From assembly GCA_020852955.1 (NCBI GenBank), contig JADYZW010000033.1, positions 1 through 64,000 of the forward strand: 64,000 nt of DNA. Reading direction: 5' to 3'. The notes beneath the pieces are model-generated. The model was not told where the DNA came from and did not search any database. It saw nothing but the letters and a program-made list of their open reading frames with translations. The position numbers were made by a program, and so were the translations under genes. This stretch comes from Deltaproteobacteria bacterium (GTDB lineage: Bacteria > Desulfobacterota > Binatia > UTPRO1). Shown one piece after another: positions 34,350 to 42,452 of this stretch. Position 1 is the stretch's first letter. Each line of letters opens with the position of its first letter.

Positions 34350-35911
34350 GGCGCGATCTCGGCGATCCAGCATCCCATCGCTTCGAAGCGCCGCGTACCG
34401 TGCGCCGCGAGCGCCGCATAGAAGGCGCGCGCGTCGTCGAGCTCCGGCCCGGCGCTCCGAACGTACTCGAGGCTCCGCTCGCACGCGACCGCGAGGGCAA
34501 CCTCGTGCTCGACGATGAGGCGAGGATCGAAGCTGGCGATGCGCTCCACGACCTCGCCCTTCAGGACGCGCGCGTCGAAGCCGGGATGGACCTGCAGGAA
34601 TGCCGCTCGGAGGCGCCGCTGCAACCGGCCGCCGGGATCGGCGAACACGGCCTGCAGGAGCGGGAGCACGTCGGACTCGAGCCATATCGTGGCGCCGGGC
34701 GGCGTGTGCCGGAGCAGCCACCGTTGCATGACCCACCGCGGATGCTCCCCGGCTCTCTCGACCAGCGCAAGCGGCGCCGTCCTCTGCCAGAGCTGGACGG
34801 TCGTCAGGGCGACGAGGACCAGGCTCGCCGCCGCGACCCATGAGCGGCGCCGCGCGATGACGCCGCCGAGGAGCACGCCGATGCCGGCGCAGAGCCAGGG
34901 AAGGGCGAGCAGGATGTAGCGATCCTCCCGTGTCCTGACCAGGGCGAACGCGCCGAAGACGATCCATGGAAACGCACCCAGGATCCGTCGGAATCCGGGC
35001 CCGCGGATCGCGAGCCACGCGCTCGCGCCTACCGCGAGGATCGCGAACAGCGCGCCCTCGTTCCCGAGAAGGCCGAGGTAGAACCAGTCGGACGCCTTGT
35101 CCATGTACGGATGACGGCGCATCGTGAACGACACCAGGAAGGTGATGCCGCTCCACGCGGCGGCGGGGGCGAGGACGACGTACGGATTCGTCAGCACGAA
35201 CACCCCGATCGCCGCGAGCGCACCGAGGGCGAACGAGCGCACCCACTCCGAGGGCGTCGATCGCCCGCGCGCGAGCGCCGCGGCGGCGACATAGGCGACG
35301 CCGAGCGCGGCGGCGGGATAGTTGGCCGCCGTCGCGAGGCCGATCGCCACCCCCGAGGACACGAAGTCGCGGCGTCGTCCGCGCTCGGACAGGCGGTGCA
35401 GGGCGAGCGCGCTGCACGCGGTGAGCAGCACGCAGAGCGAGTCGACCCGAGCGCGCTGCGAGTACTGCACATGCAGCGGCAGGACGGTGAGCACGCCCGC
35501 GCCGACGAGACCCGCACGCCACCCGCCGACGCGGCGCCCGAGCTCGAAGACGACGGGTACGGTCAGCGCTCCGAACGCGGCCGCGACCATCTGCAGGGCT
35601 CCGAGATACTTCGCTTCGTTCCGCACGAAATCCGCGAGCAGATCGACGGGCGTGTGGAAGGCGCCCGACAGCGCGCCGGCGAGGTAGCACGCCGAGAAGA
35701 GCGCCGCCCCCGCTTCGTAGAACAGGGCGGGATGAATGAAGCTGCCCGGGTTGCCGCGCTCGAAGAGGACCGACCACGAACGCCAGGCCGCGTACCACTC
35801 GTCGCCGCCTCCCTCGTTCGGGCCTACGCGCAGCACGAAGGGCACTCGAACGACCGCCGCAACGACGAGGACGCCGATCCACGTCGCGCACCGCCGCCAT
35901 CTGCCGCTCAC
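34346..35911 (-). CDS. Membrane GT-C glycosyltransferase (ArnT/PMT-like)
   Basis: 521 aa with about nine or ten hydrophobic helices in the first 400 residues and a soluble C-terminal part. GGGDEWYAAW in the first loop supplies the acidic residues expected of GT-C enzymes, and LPLHVQYSQRARVDSLC resembles the conserved RxD region of the ArnT/PMT group. Such enzymes move a sugar from a lipid-phosphate carrier to an acceptor on the outer face of the inner membrane. GTG start with AGGGA 8 bases upstream. Coupled to the aldo/keto reductase gene. Confidence 0.82.
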   Translation of the reverse strand: MSGRWRRCATWIGVLVVAAVVRVPFVLRVGPNEGGGDEWYAAWRSWSVLFERGNPGSFIHPALFYEAGAALFSACYLAGALSGAFHTPVDLLADFVRNEAKYLGALQMVAAAFGALTVPVVFELGRRVGGWRAGLVGAGVLTVLPLHVQYSQRARVDSLCVLLTACSALALHRLSERGRRRDFVSSGVAIGLATAANYPAAALGVAYVAAAALARGRSTPSEWVRSFALGALAAIGVFVLTNPYVVLAPAAAWSGITFLVSFTMRRHPYMDKASDWFYLGLLGNEGALFAILAVGASAWLAIRGPGFRRILGAFPWIVFGAFALVRTREDRYILLALPWLCAGIGVLLGGVIARRRSWVAAASLVLVALTTVQLWQRTAPLALVERAGEHPRWVMQRWLLRHTPPGATIWLESDVLPLLQAVFADPGGRLQRRLRAAFLQVHPGFDARVLKGEVVERIASFDPRLIVEHEVALAVACERSLEYVRSAGPELDDARAFYAALAAHGTRRFEAMGCWIAEIAP

Positions 35912-36095
35912 GCGCGGATCCCTGGCGGATGCACCCGGCGTCCATAACGCGGCGCCCTCGCCTCGGGCAATCGTCCCTGGATCCGACGCACGCCCGTCCC
36001 CCGGTCACCGGCCGAACGGTTCTTGGAATCGCCCCGGGCCCTGTGTCATGCTTCGCGGGGTGTGCCAGCAGGGCGCCGTTGGATAGCGCACGACG

Positions 36096-36869
36096 ATGAA
36101 GGCCGTCATCCTCGCCGGCGGGGAGGGCACGCGGTTGTGGGAAGAGACCCGCAGCTGCCCGAAGCCGATGATCCCGATCGGCGACCAGCCGATCCTCTGG
36201 CACATCATGCAGATCTACGCGGCGCACGGAGTCCGCGACTTCGTGATCTGCCTCGGGCGGCTCGGCAACGTCGTGCGCGACTACTTCCGCGACTATCGGC
36301 TCTACAGCTCCGACGTGACGATTCACACCGCGTCGGGGCGCATCGAATATCATCCCGCGGCGCACGACGACTGGCGTGTGACCCTTGTCGATACCGGTGT
36401 CGGCGCCACGACCGGGGAGCGCTTGGTCCGGATTCGCCCCTGGGTGGCGAACGACGAGGTCTTCTGCATGACGTACGGAGACGGCGTCGCCGACATCGAC
36501 ATCACTCGCCTGATCCGCTTCCACACCGAGCACGGCCTCCTGGCGACCATGACGGCGGTGCGCCCGCTGCCCCGCTTCGGGGTTCCGGACGTCGAAGAGG
36601 GCCGCGTCATCCGCATGCGGGAGAAGCCGGCGTTCGACCATGGATGGATCAACGGAGGCTTCTACGTTCTGCGTCCGAGCGCGCTCGACTCCATCACCGG
36701 CCCGGTCATGTGGGAGCACGCCCCGCTCGAGTCGCTCGCCGCCGCGGGTCAGCTCGCCGCGTACGAGCACCTCGGGTACTGGCAGTGCCTCGACACCTGG
36801 AAGGACAAGAAGAGCCTCGAGCAGGCATGGGCGAGCGGGCATCCGCCATGGAAAGTATGGGGCGGGTGA
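36096..36869 (+). CDS. rfbF: Glucose-1-phosphate cytidylyltransferase
   Basis: 257 aa, the usual length. VILAGGEGTRLWEETRSCPKPM is the nucleotide-binding N-terminus, YGDGVADIDI the metal site, and INGGFYVLRPS and YWQCLDTWKDK are RfbF signatures. It makes CDP-glucose from CTP and glucose 1-phosphate, the first step of the CDP-deoxysugar pathway whose 3-dehydrase RfbH is present twice in this window. It is followed 1 base later by an FAD-linked oxidase gene. Confidence 0.94.
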   Translation: MKAVILAGGEGTRLWEETRSCPKPMIPIGDQPILWHIMQIYAAHGVRDFVICLGRLGNVVRDYFRDYRLYSSDVTIHTASGRIEYHPAAHDDWRVTLVDTGVGATTGERLVRIRPWVANDEVFCMTYGDGVADIDITRLIRFHTEHGLLATMTAVRPLPRFGVPDVEEGRVIRMREKPAFDHGWINGGFYVLRPSALDSITGPVMWEHAPLESLAAAGQLAAYEHLGYWQCLDTWKDKKSLEQAWASGHPPWKVWGG

Positions 36870-36870
36870 G

Positions 36871-38262
36871 ATGGCGGCGTGGCCGAGTGGGTGGGAGCGA
36901 GCGCTCGACCGCTTGCGCGACGCGCTCGGTCGGGATCGGATCCTCGAAGGCGCGCCGGCGATCCACGAGATCCGGCGCCGCAGCCTGAACCCGGCGGACG
37001 ATGCCGCGCTGCGCTGTCTGCTGCGCCCGCAGAGCAGCGAGGAGTGCCGGATCGCGATCGAGGTGCTCGGGGAGGCCGGGTGCCGTCCGCGACCGATCGG
37101 CGCGCTCACGACGTTCTGGGAGCCCGCGCATCCGCTCGACGCCGCGATCGGCCTCGATACGCTCGCGCTCCGCATCCCGGACCGCATCGACGTCCGCGAA
37201 CGGGTCGGCTACTTCGGAGCCGGCACGACGGTCCGGGAGGTGGACCGCGCGGCGCGCGCGCAAGGGCTGTGCCTGATGGCATACCCCGACAGCGACGGCT
37301 CCGCGCCGGTCGGCTCGATGGCGGCGATGGCCTGCACGTCCGGTCTGGGCATGGCGCGCCTGTCGCCGGTGGAGCAGATCGTCGGGCTCACGATCGTCAC
37401 GCCCGAGGCGAGGATCGTGAGGACGGGAGCGTCCTGGCGTCTCGGTCGCGGCGGGATCGCCCACGGTCTGCCGGACCCCACGGGAATGTTCCTCGGCTCC
37501 CAGGGTCGCTTCGGCGTGATCACGGAAGTGGTCCTGACCTTGGCGTCCGCGCCGTTTCTCGCCGCACGCGTCTGGCGGACGCCCTGGCACCCACCGGGAG
37601 AGATCGCCGATGCGCTGCGCCGGACTCGCCGGGAGATGGACGACGGTGCGATCGACAGCATCCGGCTCGAGGCCGTCGCTCCCGGCGGGACGGAGCCCGC
37701 AGCCCTCGAGTGGTTCGTACGCTGCTGGGCGCCGGATTCCGGAGCGTCCGCGGACGCGCGCGCGGCGGAAGCGGCGGACCGCCTCGGGGCGCGGGCGGCG
37801 CGCGGCTGGGTCGAGTCGGCCGCCGGCCGCCGCGGCGAGCTTCCCGACCACGACGCGCGCTATTCGCTCCCGCCCGGAGCCCATCACGAACGCACGGGGC
37901 AAGCAGGGTTCCTCGGGATCGAGGTGAACGTCAACTGGGGCGAGCACCTCGAGGGGACGCTCGACGTGTTCGCCGGTCTCTTCGCTGCGTTGCGCGCCCT
38001 CCCGCTGGGACACGCGAGGCTCGGCATCTACCCCGCCCCCCACACCGTCTCGATCGGTGCGCACGCGATGCTGACCGGCGGCAGCGCAACGCCCGACGTG
38101 GTGCGCGACGCCATGGCGGCATTCATCGAGCCCCTGAACGCCCTCGGCGCCCTTCCCTACCGGCCGGGCCGTTTGTGGCGTGGCGTCATGGACCATCGGG
38201 AGCGCGCCGATCCCGCCTGTGAGCTCCTCCGTCGTGCGGGACTCTCCTGGCGGCCCTCGTGA
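36871..38262 (+). CDS. FAD-linked oxidase of the VAO/GlcD type
   Basis: 463 aa. The N-terminal FAD domain (RIDVRERVGYFGAGTTVREV, PDSDGSAPVGSMAAMACTSG, FLGSQGRFGVITEV) is that of the vanillyl-alcohol oxidase/glycolate oxidase superfamily, followed by a C-terminal cap with substrate-binding strands. Reaction unknown; lactate, glycolate or sugar-alcohol oxidation are common in the family. It directly follows rfbF and its stop overlaps the start of the Cys-motif protein (GTGA), so the two may act together. Confidence 0.85.
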   Translation: MAAWPSGWERALDRLRDALGRDRILEGAPAIHEIRRRSLNPADDAALRCLLRPQSSEECRIAIEVLGEAGCRPRPIGALTTFWEPAHPLDAAIGLDTLALRIPDRIDVRERVGYFGAGTTVREVDRAARAQGLCLMAYPDSDGSAPVGSMAAMACTSGLGMARLSPVEQIVGLTIVTPEARIVRTGASWRLGRGGIAHGLPDPTGMFLGSQGRFGVITEVVLTLASAPFLAARVWRTPWHPPGEIADALRRTRREMDDGAIDSIRLEAVAPGGTEPAALEWFVRCWAPDSGASADARAAEAADRLGARAARGWVESAAGRRGELPDHDARYSLPPGAHHERTGQAGFLGIEVNVNWGEHLEGTLDVFAGLFAALRALPLGHARLGIYPAPHTVSIGAHAMLTGGSATPDVVRDAMAAFIEPLNALGALPYRPGRLWRGVMDHRERADPACELLRRAGLSWRPS

Positions 38263-39716
38263 ACGGAGTGCATCCCGCCCTGGCCTTTCTCCGCGAGAAG
38301 TTTCCCACGACGCGCGTGGTCGGACCCGATACGCTCCGGCTTGAGATCGACGGCGCGCGCGTGGAGGTCTTCGTGGCGCCGGAAGGCAACGGCTCCGCGT
38401 TGTTCGCGACGGGTGCGACCACCCTCGCCTACCGGTGCGGCTCTGGGCTTTCGCCTTCCGCGAAGGAACGTCTGCGGAGAGTCCTGCTCGAGATCCGCGC
38501 CGCGCTCACCGCCGGCCGGATCGGCGACCCGCATCGGCCGCTCCCAACAGGCGGCGGATGGACGGACCGCATCGACGGCGCGAGCGATCTTTCCGCCTGG
38601 CGGGATTGGGTGGTGCGCGGCTACCGCGCGGCGATCGAGGAGGGCCGGACGGACGACTGCCAAGGCCTGCCGGATTGCCTCGACCTCCGCATGCGACCGG
38701 CCATCCCGTCGCCGGACCGCGCGCTGCACCCCCCGCCGCGCAGCGGGCCGTGCGCGCGCTGTGGCCGGAGCCGCGCCTGTTCGAGCGCCCGGGAGCACGC
38801 CGAAGACGCGTCGGAATGGAAGCCCCTGCGGCACGTCGATGGCGCGAGCGCGGAGCTCGCCGCGCTCCACGCGCTCGCGACGGAGGCAGCGATCCCCATG
38901 GCCGACGCGCTCGAGGCCTATACGCTCCTCGGCAGCGCGTGCGGGGACCGGAGCCTCGCGGGCGCCCTTCCGCTCGAGTTCTCGGTCCGGCTCCCGGAAG
39001 GCGCGCGAGCACCCGACCGCCTGCGATTCGTGAGCTACTACCCTCTGGTTGCGAGCGACCCGGTCCGTCGGGAGATGAATCGCGGTCGTCGCGCGGCGGC
39101 GCGGACCCTCGCGGCCCGCTGGCTCACGCCGAACGAACGCGCCGCGCTCGACGCGTGGTTGGCGTGTATCGTCGAGGCTGCGCCGGACACGTTGGGCCTC
39201 TCCATCGGGATGGAGCTCGACCGCCGCGGCGCGCGGCTGCAGCTCTACGCCCATCCGGGCCCGGACGACGGGGCGGATCGTCTCGCGCGCGCGGTGGTGA
39301 CGCGCCTCGGCGGCGCGGGGAAGAGCCTTCCCCCGCGAGACTCGCCCGTGCTCGTGGGGATTGCGCTCGCGGCTGGCGGGCCGCCGGCGCTCAAGCTCTA
39401 CTACCGCCGCGCGTGGGACGCGCGACATGACACCGGTCTCCGACCCGAGGGGCTCGGAGAGCTCGAGGCGTTCAATCCCGGATGGGGTCTCGCCATTCAC
39501 GAACACGTCGACGGGCGCGCCGCATGGGTGAAGTGGGACTTCCCCGTCGCCGCGCACTACCAGGATTGCGACCGCTTCCTCGCCGCCTTCCGGCGGACCG
39601 CCGGCGACCGGCAGGCGACCACCCCGGACTGGCTGTCCGGCGAGCATTTCAGCCCCTGGCCGACCTGGGCGAGCCTCGGGCGGGGCGGCGCGGTGCTGTA
39701 CTTCCTCGCGCGGTGA
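38259..39716 (+). CDS. Unknown protein with isolated C-x2-C-x5-C motif (flavoenzyme partner 1)
   Basis: 485 aa, GTG start overlapping the oxidase stop. C165-x2-C168-x5-C174 (GPCARCGRSRAC) has exactly the spacing of the auxiliary-cluster motif in the radical SAM proteins of this window, yet there is no CxxxCxxC or GGEP. The rest is a series of paired strands (GLSIGMELDR, LVGIALAAGG.PALKLYY) and a C-terminal KWDFPVAAHY (K425). The protein at 44165 shares the Cys motif, the LDR-strand and KWDxxVxxHY, and is likewise coupled to a flavoenzyme. I do not know this family; an Fe-S or zinc site is inferred. Confidence 0.72.
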   Translation: MNGVHPALAFLREKFPTTRVVGPDTLRLEIDGARVEVFVAPEGNGSALFATGATTLAYRCGSGLSPSAKERLRRVLLEIRAALTAGRIGDPHRPLPTGGGWTDRIDGASDLSAWRDWVVRGYRAAIEEGRTDDCQGLPDCLDLRMRPAIPSPDRALHPPPRSGPCARCGRSRACSSAREHAEDASEWKPLRHVDGASAELAALHALATEAAIPMADALEAYTLLGSACGDRSLAGALPLEFSVRLPEGARAPDRLRFVSYYPLVASDPVRREMNRGRRAAARTLAARWLTPNERAALDAWLACIVEAAPDTLGLSIGMELDRRGARLQLYAHPGPDDGADRLARAVVTRLGGAGKSLPPRDSPVLVGIALAAGGPPALKLYYRRAWDARHDTGLRPEGLGELEAFNPGWGLAIHEHVDGRAAWVKWDFPVAAHYQDCDRFLAAFRRTAGDRQATTPDWLSGEHFSPWPTWASLGRGGAVLYFLAR

Positions 39717-39870
39717 CGTCCCGGGGACCGTTCACCGTCATGCACGTCCCGTAGCGGGCGCGGTGAGCGCGTCGGAGCGCAATGCACGAAGCGGAGTTTC
39801 CAATTGACTTCCGTCATGCTCTCGGGGGAAAGTAAGCGATCCCAGCCCATCCGAGAGAGGTCCCCATCCC

Positions 39871-40479
39871 ATGACGAAGCTCGCGCTGCGCGCCGCGCCC
39901 TGCTTGGCCGCGCTCTGCATTGCCACCACTGCGATCGCCGCTGGCGACATCGATGCGTCGAACTCGACCGTCACCTGTTCCACGTTCCTCAAGACCGTGT
40001 TCAAGCCCAAGCCGACGCTGATCGTCGGCGGCACACAGCCGGCGACGGTCTCCATCAAGGGCAAGCTCGGGACGTGCACGACGAACGCTCCGGGGGTCAC
40101 GAGCATCACCGGGTCGTTCAAGGGAACGCTTACCATGCTGAACGACTGCTCGGGCTTCGGCGCCGCGACCGGGACGATCACGTTCAAGTGGAAGGCGAGC
40201 CCGGCGCTCATCGATTCGGTGAGCACGGTGACGGTGAATGCGGGCTCGGCGGTCCCCAATCTCTTCATGCTGGGCTCGGCGGCCTACGGTCAGCTCCAGC
40301 TCGGGAACCCTCCCGGCGCCGCCGTGTCGGTGTCGGGTTCGTTCACCGGAGGCGACGGCGGAGCGACGTCGGCGGGGAACTTCATTTTTTCGCAGGACCA
40401 GAACACGTTCATCGCGCTCTGCGGCGGAACCGGCATCAAAGAGCTGAACATCGGGGTCGGCACGATCACGCTGCAGTAG
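39871..40479 (+). CDS. Secreted protein of unknown function
   Basis: 202 aa with a classical Sec signal peptide (MTKLALRAAPCLAALCIATTAIAA, cleavage near residue 23-24 after AIA). The mature part is rich in Gly, Ser, Thr and alternating strands (TVSIKGKLGTCTTNA, AAVSVSGSFTGGDGG), with four Cys that could form two disulfides. This composition is typical of small extracellular beta proteins, but no family is recognised. It is a single gene; a TTGACT at 39804 may be a -35, without a convincing -10. Confidence 0.75.
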   Translation: MTKLALRAAPCLAALCIATTAIAAGDIDASNSTVTCSTFLKTVFKPKPTLIVGGTQPATVSIKGKLGTCTTNAPGVTSITGSFKGTLTMLNDCSGFGAATGTITFKWKASPALIDSVSTVTVNAGSAVPNLFMLGSAAYGQLQLGNPPGAAVSVSGSFTGGDGGATSAGNFIFSQDQNTFIALCGGTGIKELNIGVGTITLQ

Positions 40480-40530
40480 ACGAAGGCCATAGCCTCGAGG
40501 AGCCGCTGGAAGGAGGGGGCCCTCGAGGTG

Positions 40531-40549
40531 AAAAAGCCGCTTGCGGCTA
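40531..40549 (-). terminator. Intrinsic terminator overlapping the hydrolase stop codon
   Basis: Read on the minus strand: AGCCGC, AA loop, GCGGCT, then TTTTT. The 5' arm starts at the second last base of the TAG stop (40549-40547) of the alpha/beta hydrolase gene, so termination signal and stop codon share bases. It also separates this gene from the convergent secreted-protein gene. Confidence 0.65.
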
Positions 40550-41434
40550 CGTCGAGGCGAGCACGCGACGCACGAACGGGCGCACCGCCGCTGCGATGGC
40601 GTCCGGCTGGACGCTGACGGGCGTATGGCCCGCGCCGGGCGGCTCGAGCAGCTCCGCACCGGGGATCGCCGCGTGGAGCGCGCGCTGGTGCGCGAGCGGC
40701 ACGATCGGATCCTCGGGCCCAGCGAGCACCAGCGTGGGAACGCGAATCGTCGCGAGGTACGGACGGGCGTCGAAGCGCCAGAGTGCCGCGACCCCACGCT
40801 TCATGCCGGGCGGCGGGTCGATCGGCGCCACCAGGAGCGCCGGCCCACCGACGAGGCGGAGCACGCGGCCCACCCCTTCCACCTCGAGCCACACGAGACG
40901 CCGGTCCTCGACGAGCGCGTCGTCGACGGCGCCAAGGAGTCCGGCGCATCCGAGCGGCTCCCGCCAGCGAGGGTGCTCCGGGCTGAGCACGCTTCGTGAA
41001 TCGAGCACCGCTTCGCGGAAGCAGGGCGCAGTGCTGTCGAGGAGCAGCCCCACGAATGCCTCCGGGTGTCGATGCGCGTACAGCTGACCGAGGTAACCGC
41101 CGGCCGACATTCCCCACCAGAGCCAGCGCGGCGCCCCGAGCGCGAGCCGCGCCTCTTCGAAGTCTTCCACCATTCGCTCGAGACTCGTGTCGTCGCCGCT
41201 CGCCACGCGGGACGCTCCGCCGAGCCCGCGCGCGTTGAAGGCGAGCACGCGCGCGCCGGTGACGCCCGCGAGCAGCGCGAGCGGCTCGGCCCCGAGCGAG
41301 ACCATCGGGTGCGCCGCCGCCACCACACCGCCCGCGGCGTCGCCGCCGACGACGACCTCGATCCAGGCGCCACCGCCGCCCACCGGGACGTGCCGCCGCT
41401 GCACCGCGACGGTGCGGTCGCTGCGCCACTCCAT
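40547..41434 (-). CDS. Alpha/beta hydrolase
   Basis: 295 aa. WGMSAGGYLG holds the nucleophilic Ser in a G-x-S-x-G elbow; VLAGPEDPIVP places the acid and GAGHTPVSV the catalytic His. AFNARGLGGAS replaces the usual oxyanion-loop segment. Generic esterase/lipase or C-C hydrolase activity; substrate unknown. It lies 9 bases downstream of a PhyH dioxygenase gene, so the two probably form an operon. A terminator overlaps its stop. Confidence 0.87.
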   Translation of the reverse strand: MEWRSDRTVAVQRRHVPVGGGGAWIEVVVGGDAAGGVVAAAHPMVSLGAEPLALLAGVTGARVLAFNARGLGGASRVASGDDTSLERMVEDFEEARLALGAPRWLWWGMSAGGYLGQLYAHRHPEAFVGLLLDSTAPCFREAVLDSRSVLSPEHPRWREPLGCAGLLGAVDDALVEDRRLVWLEVEGVGRVLRLVGGPALLVAPIDPPPGMKRGVAALWRFDARPYLATIRVPTLVLAGPEDPIVPLAHQRALHAAIPGAELLEPPGAGHTPVSVQPDAIAAAVRPFVRRVLAST

Positions 41435-41443
41435 GGCGAGTGC

Positions 41444-42289
41444 CTAGACGGACGCGCCGGCACCGAGTGCCACGAGCGCGTCCAGGTCGAGCGGTGGCGG
41501 CTGGTCGGGGAACCGCCCCGCGACCGGCAAGCCGTCCGTCGCGTCTTCCGGGCGCACGCGCACGTAGAACCCAGAGGGCACCGGGTGCGCATCGATCACC
41601 GGCTCGGTCTCGCGGCGACGGTAGTAGCGAACCTCCGCGTCGTCGGGCACGAGCGTCCCGACGCAGGCCACGCGCCGTCCGGCGCCGAGGTTCGGCGTCG
41701 AGGCGTGGAACAGCGCGGGGTGGGCCAGGAGCACCTGGCCGGCCCGCATCGGGATCGGCCGCAGCAGGGGGCGGAGCCTCGCGTCCTCGTGCTGATACGG
41801 GAACGCGCGAAACGCCGGGCGCGGGAAGGCGCGCCATCGGTGGCTGCCCGGGACGCCCTGCATGCAGCCCGTCTCCGGCTCGACGGCGACGAGCGGCACC
41901 CAGAAGGTGAGCGGCGTCCAGCGCTCCTCGTCGACGATCGTCGGATCCTGATGGATCGGGAAGGCGGTGTCCGGGCTCACCGCCTTTGCCATGAAGCCGG
42001 CGAAGACCATCTCCCGCCTCGGCAGGAGCGCGCACAGCCGCGGCAAGGTCACCGACCGGATCGCCGCGTCGGTCTGCGCGCGGACGGAAAGCGCCTGCGA
42101 CCACGACGAGTAGATGGGCTCCGCGGGCGCGCCGACGATGGCGTCGAAGACGCGCGCCAGCGTGGCGACTTCTTCCGCATCCAGGAGATCCGTCACCACC
42201 CACCCGTCACGCAGGAAGGCGCGAGCCGCCGAGGGATCGCCGAAGGTCGGCGCCGACGGCGGGAGTGTCGGAGCGGGCTCGACGCGCAT
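41444..42289 (-). CDS. PhyH-like iron/2-oxoglutarate dioxygenase
   Basis: 281 aa. FPIHQDPTIVDE gives the HxD ligands, and HPALFHASTPNLGAGRRVA the distal His with a following Arg for 2-oxoglutarate. Additional features are GCMQGVPGSHRW and a C-terminal Pro-rich tail. This is the third PhyH-type enzyme in the window and differs from the coupled pair at 31420-33299. ATG at 42289 has GGGAGG just before it; an ATG at 42304 is also possible. Likely co-transcribed with the hydrolase gene. Confidence 0.85.
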   Translation of the reverse strand: MRVEPAPTLPPSAPTFGDPSAARAFLRDGWVVTDLLDAEEVATLARVFDAIVGAPAEPIYSSWSQALSVRAQTDAAIRSVTLPRLCALLPRREMVFAGFMAKAVSPDTAFPIHQDPTIVDEERWTPLTFWVPLVAVEPETGCMQGVPGSHRWRAFPRPAFRAFPYQHEDARLRPLLRPIPMRAGQVLLAHPALFHASTPNLGAGRRVACVGTLVPDDAEVRYYRRRETEPVIDAHPVPSGFYVRVRPEDATDGLPVAGRFPDQPPPLDLDALVALGAGASV

Positions 42290-42452
42290 GGGCCTCCCGA
42301 TCATGGCCCGCGGCGCAACGGAGCGTCAACGCCGCGGCGCCGGAGCGACCCGCGAAGGCATCTCTCGCAGGAGCCACCGACCCGTGCAAAGAGAACGGCA
42401 CTGGTGCTAGGGTCGTCGAGGCCGGAGTCGTACCCCTCACCAGTGAGCCCAC

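Noticed and set aside
36023..36052. TTGGAA-N18-CATGCT as promoter of rfbF
   Set aside because: Both hexamers are weak and no second copy supports it.
36871..37000. Start of the FAD oxidase extended back into rfbF
   Set aside because: The frame is open upstream, but the ATG 1 base after the rfbF stop with a G-rich ribosome-binding site fits better and upstream residues are antisense-like.
33375..37187. Open minus-strand frame of about 1,270 codons
   Set aside because: Only the first 324 codons from the 3' end (aldo/keto reductase) are protein-like; the rest is antisense or out of frame to the GT-C and rfbF genes.
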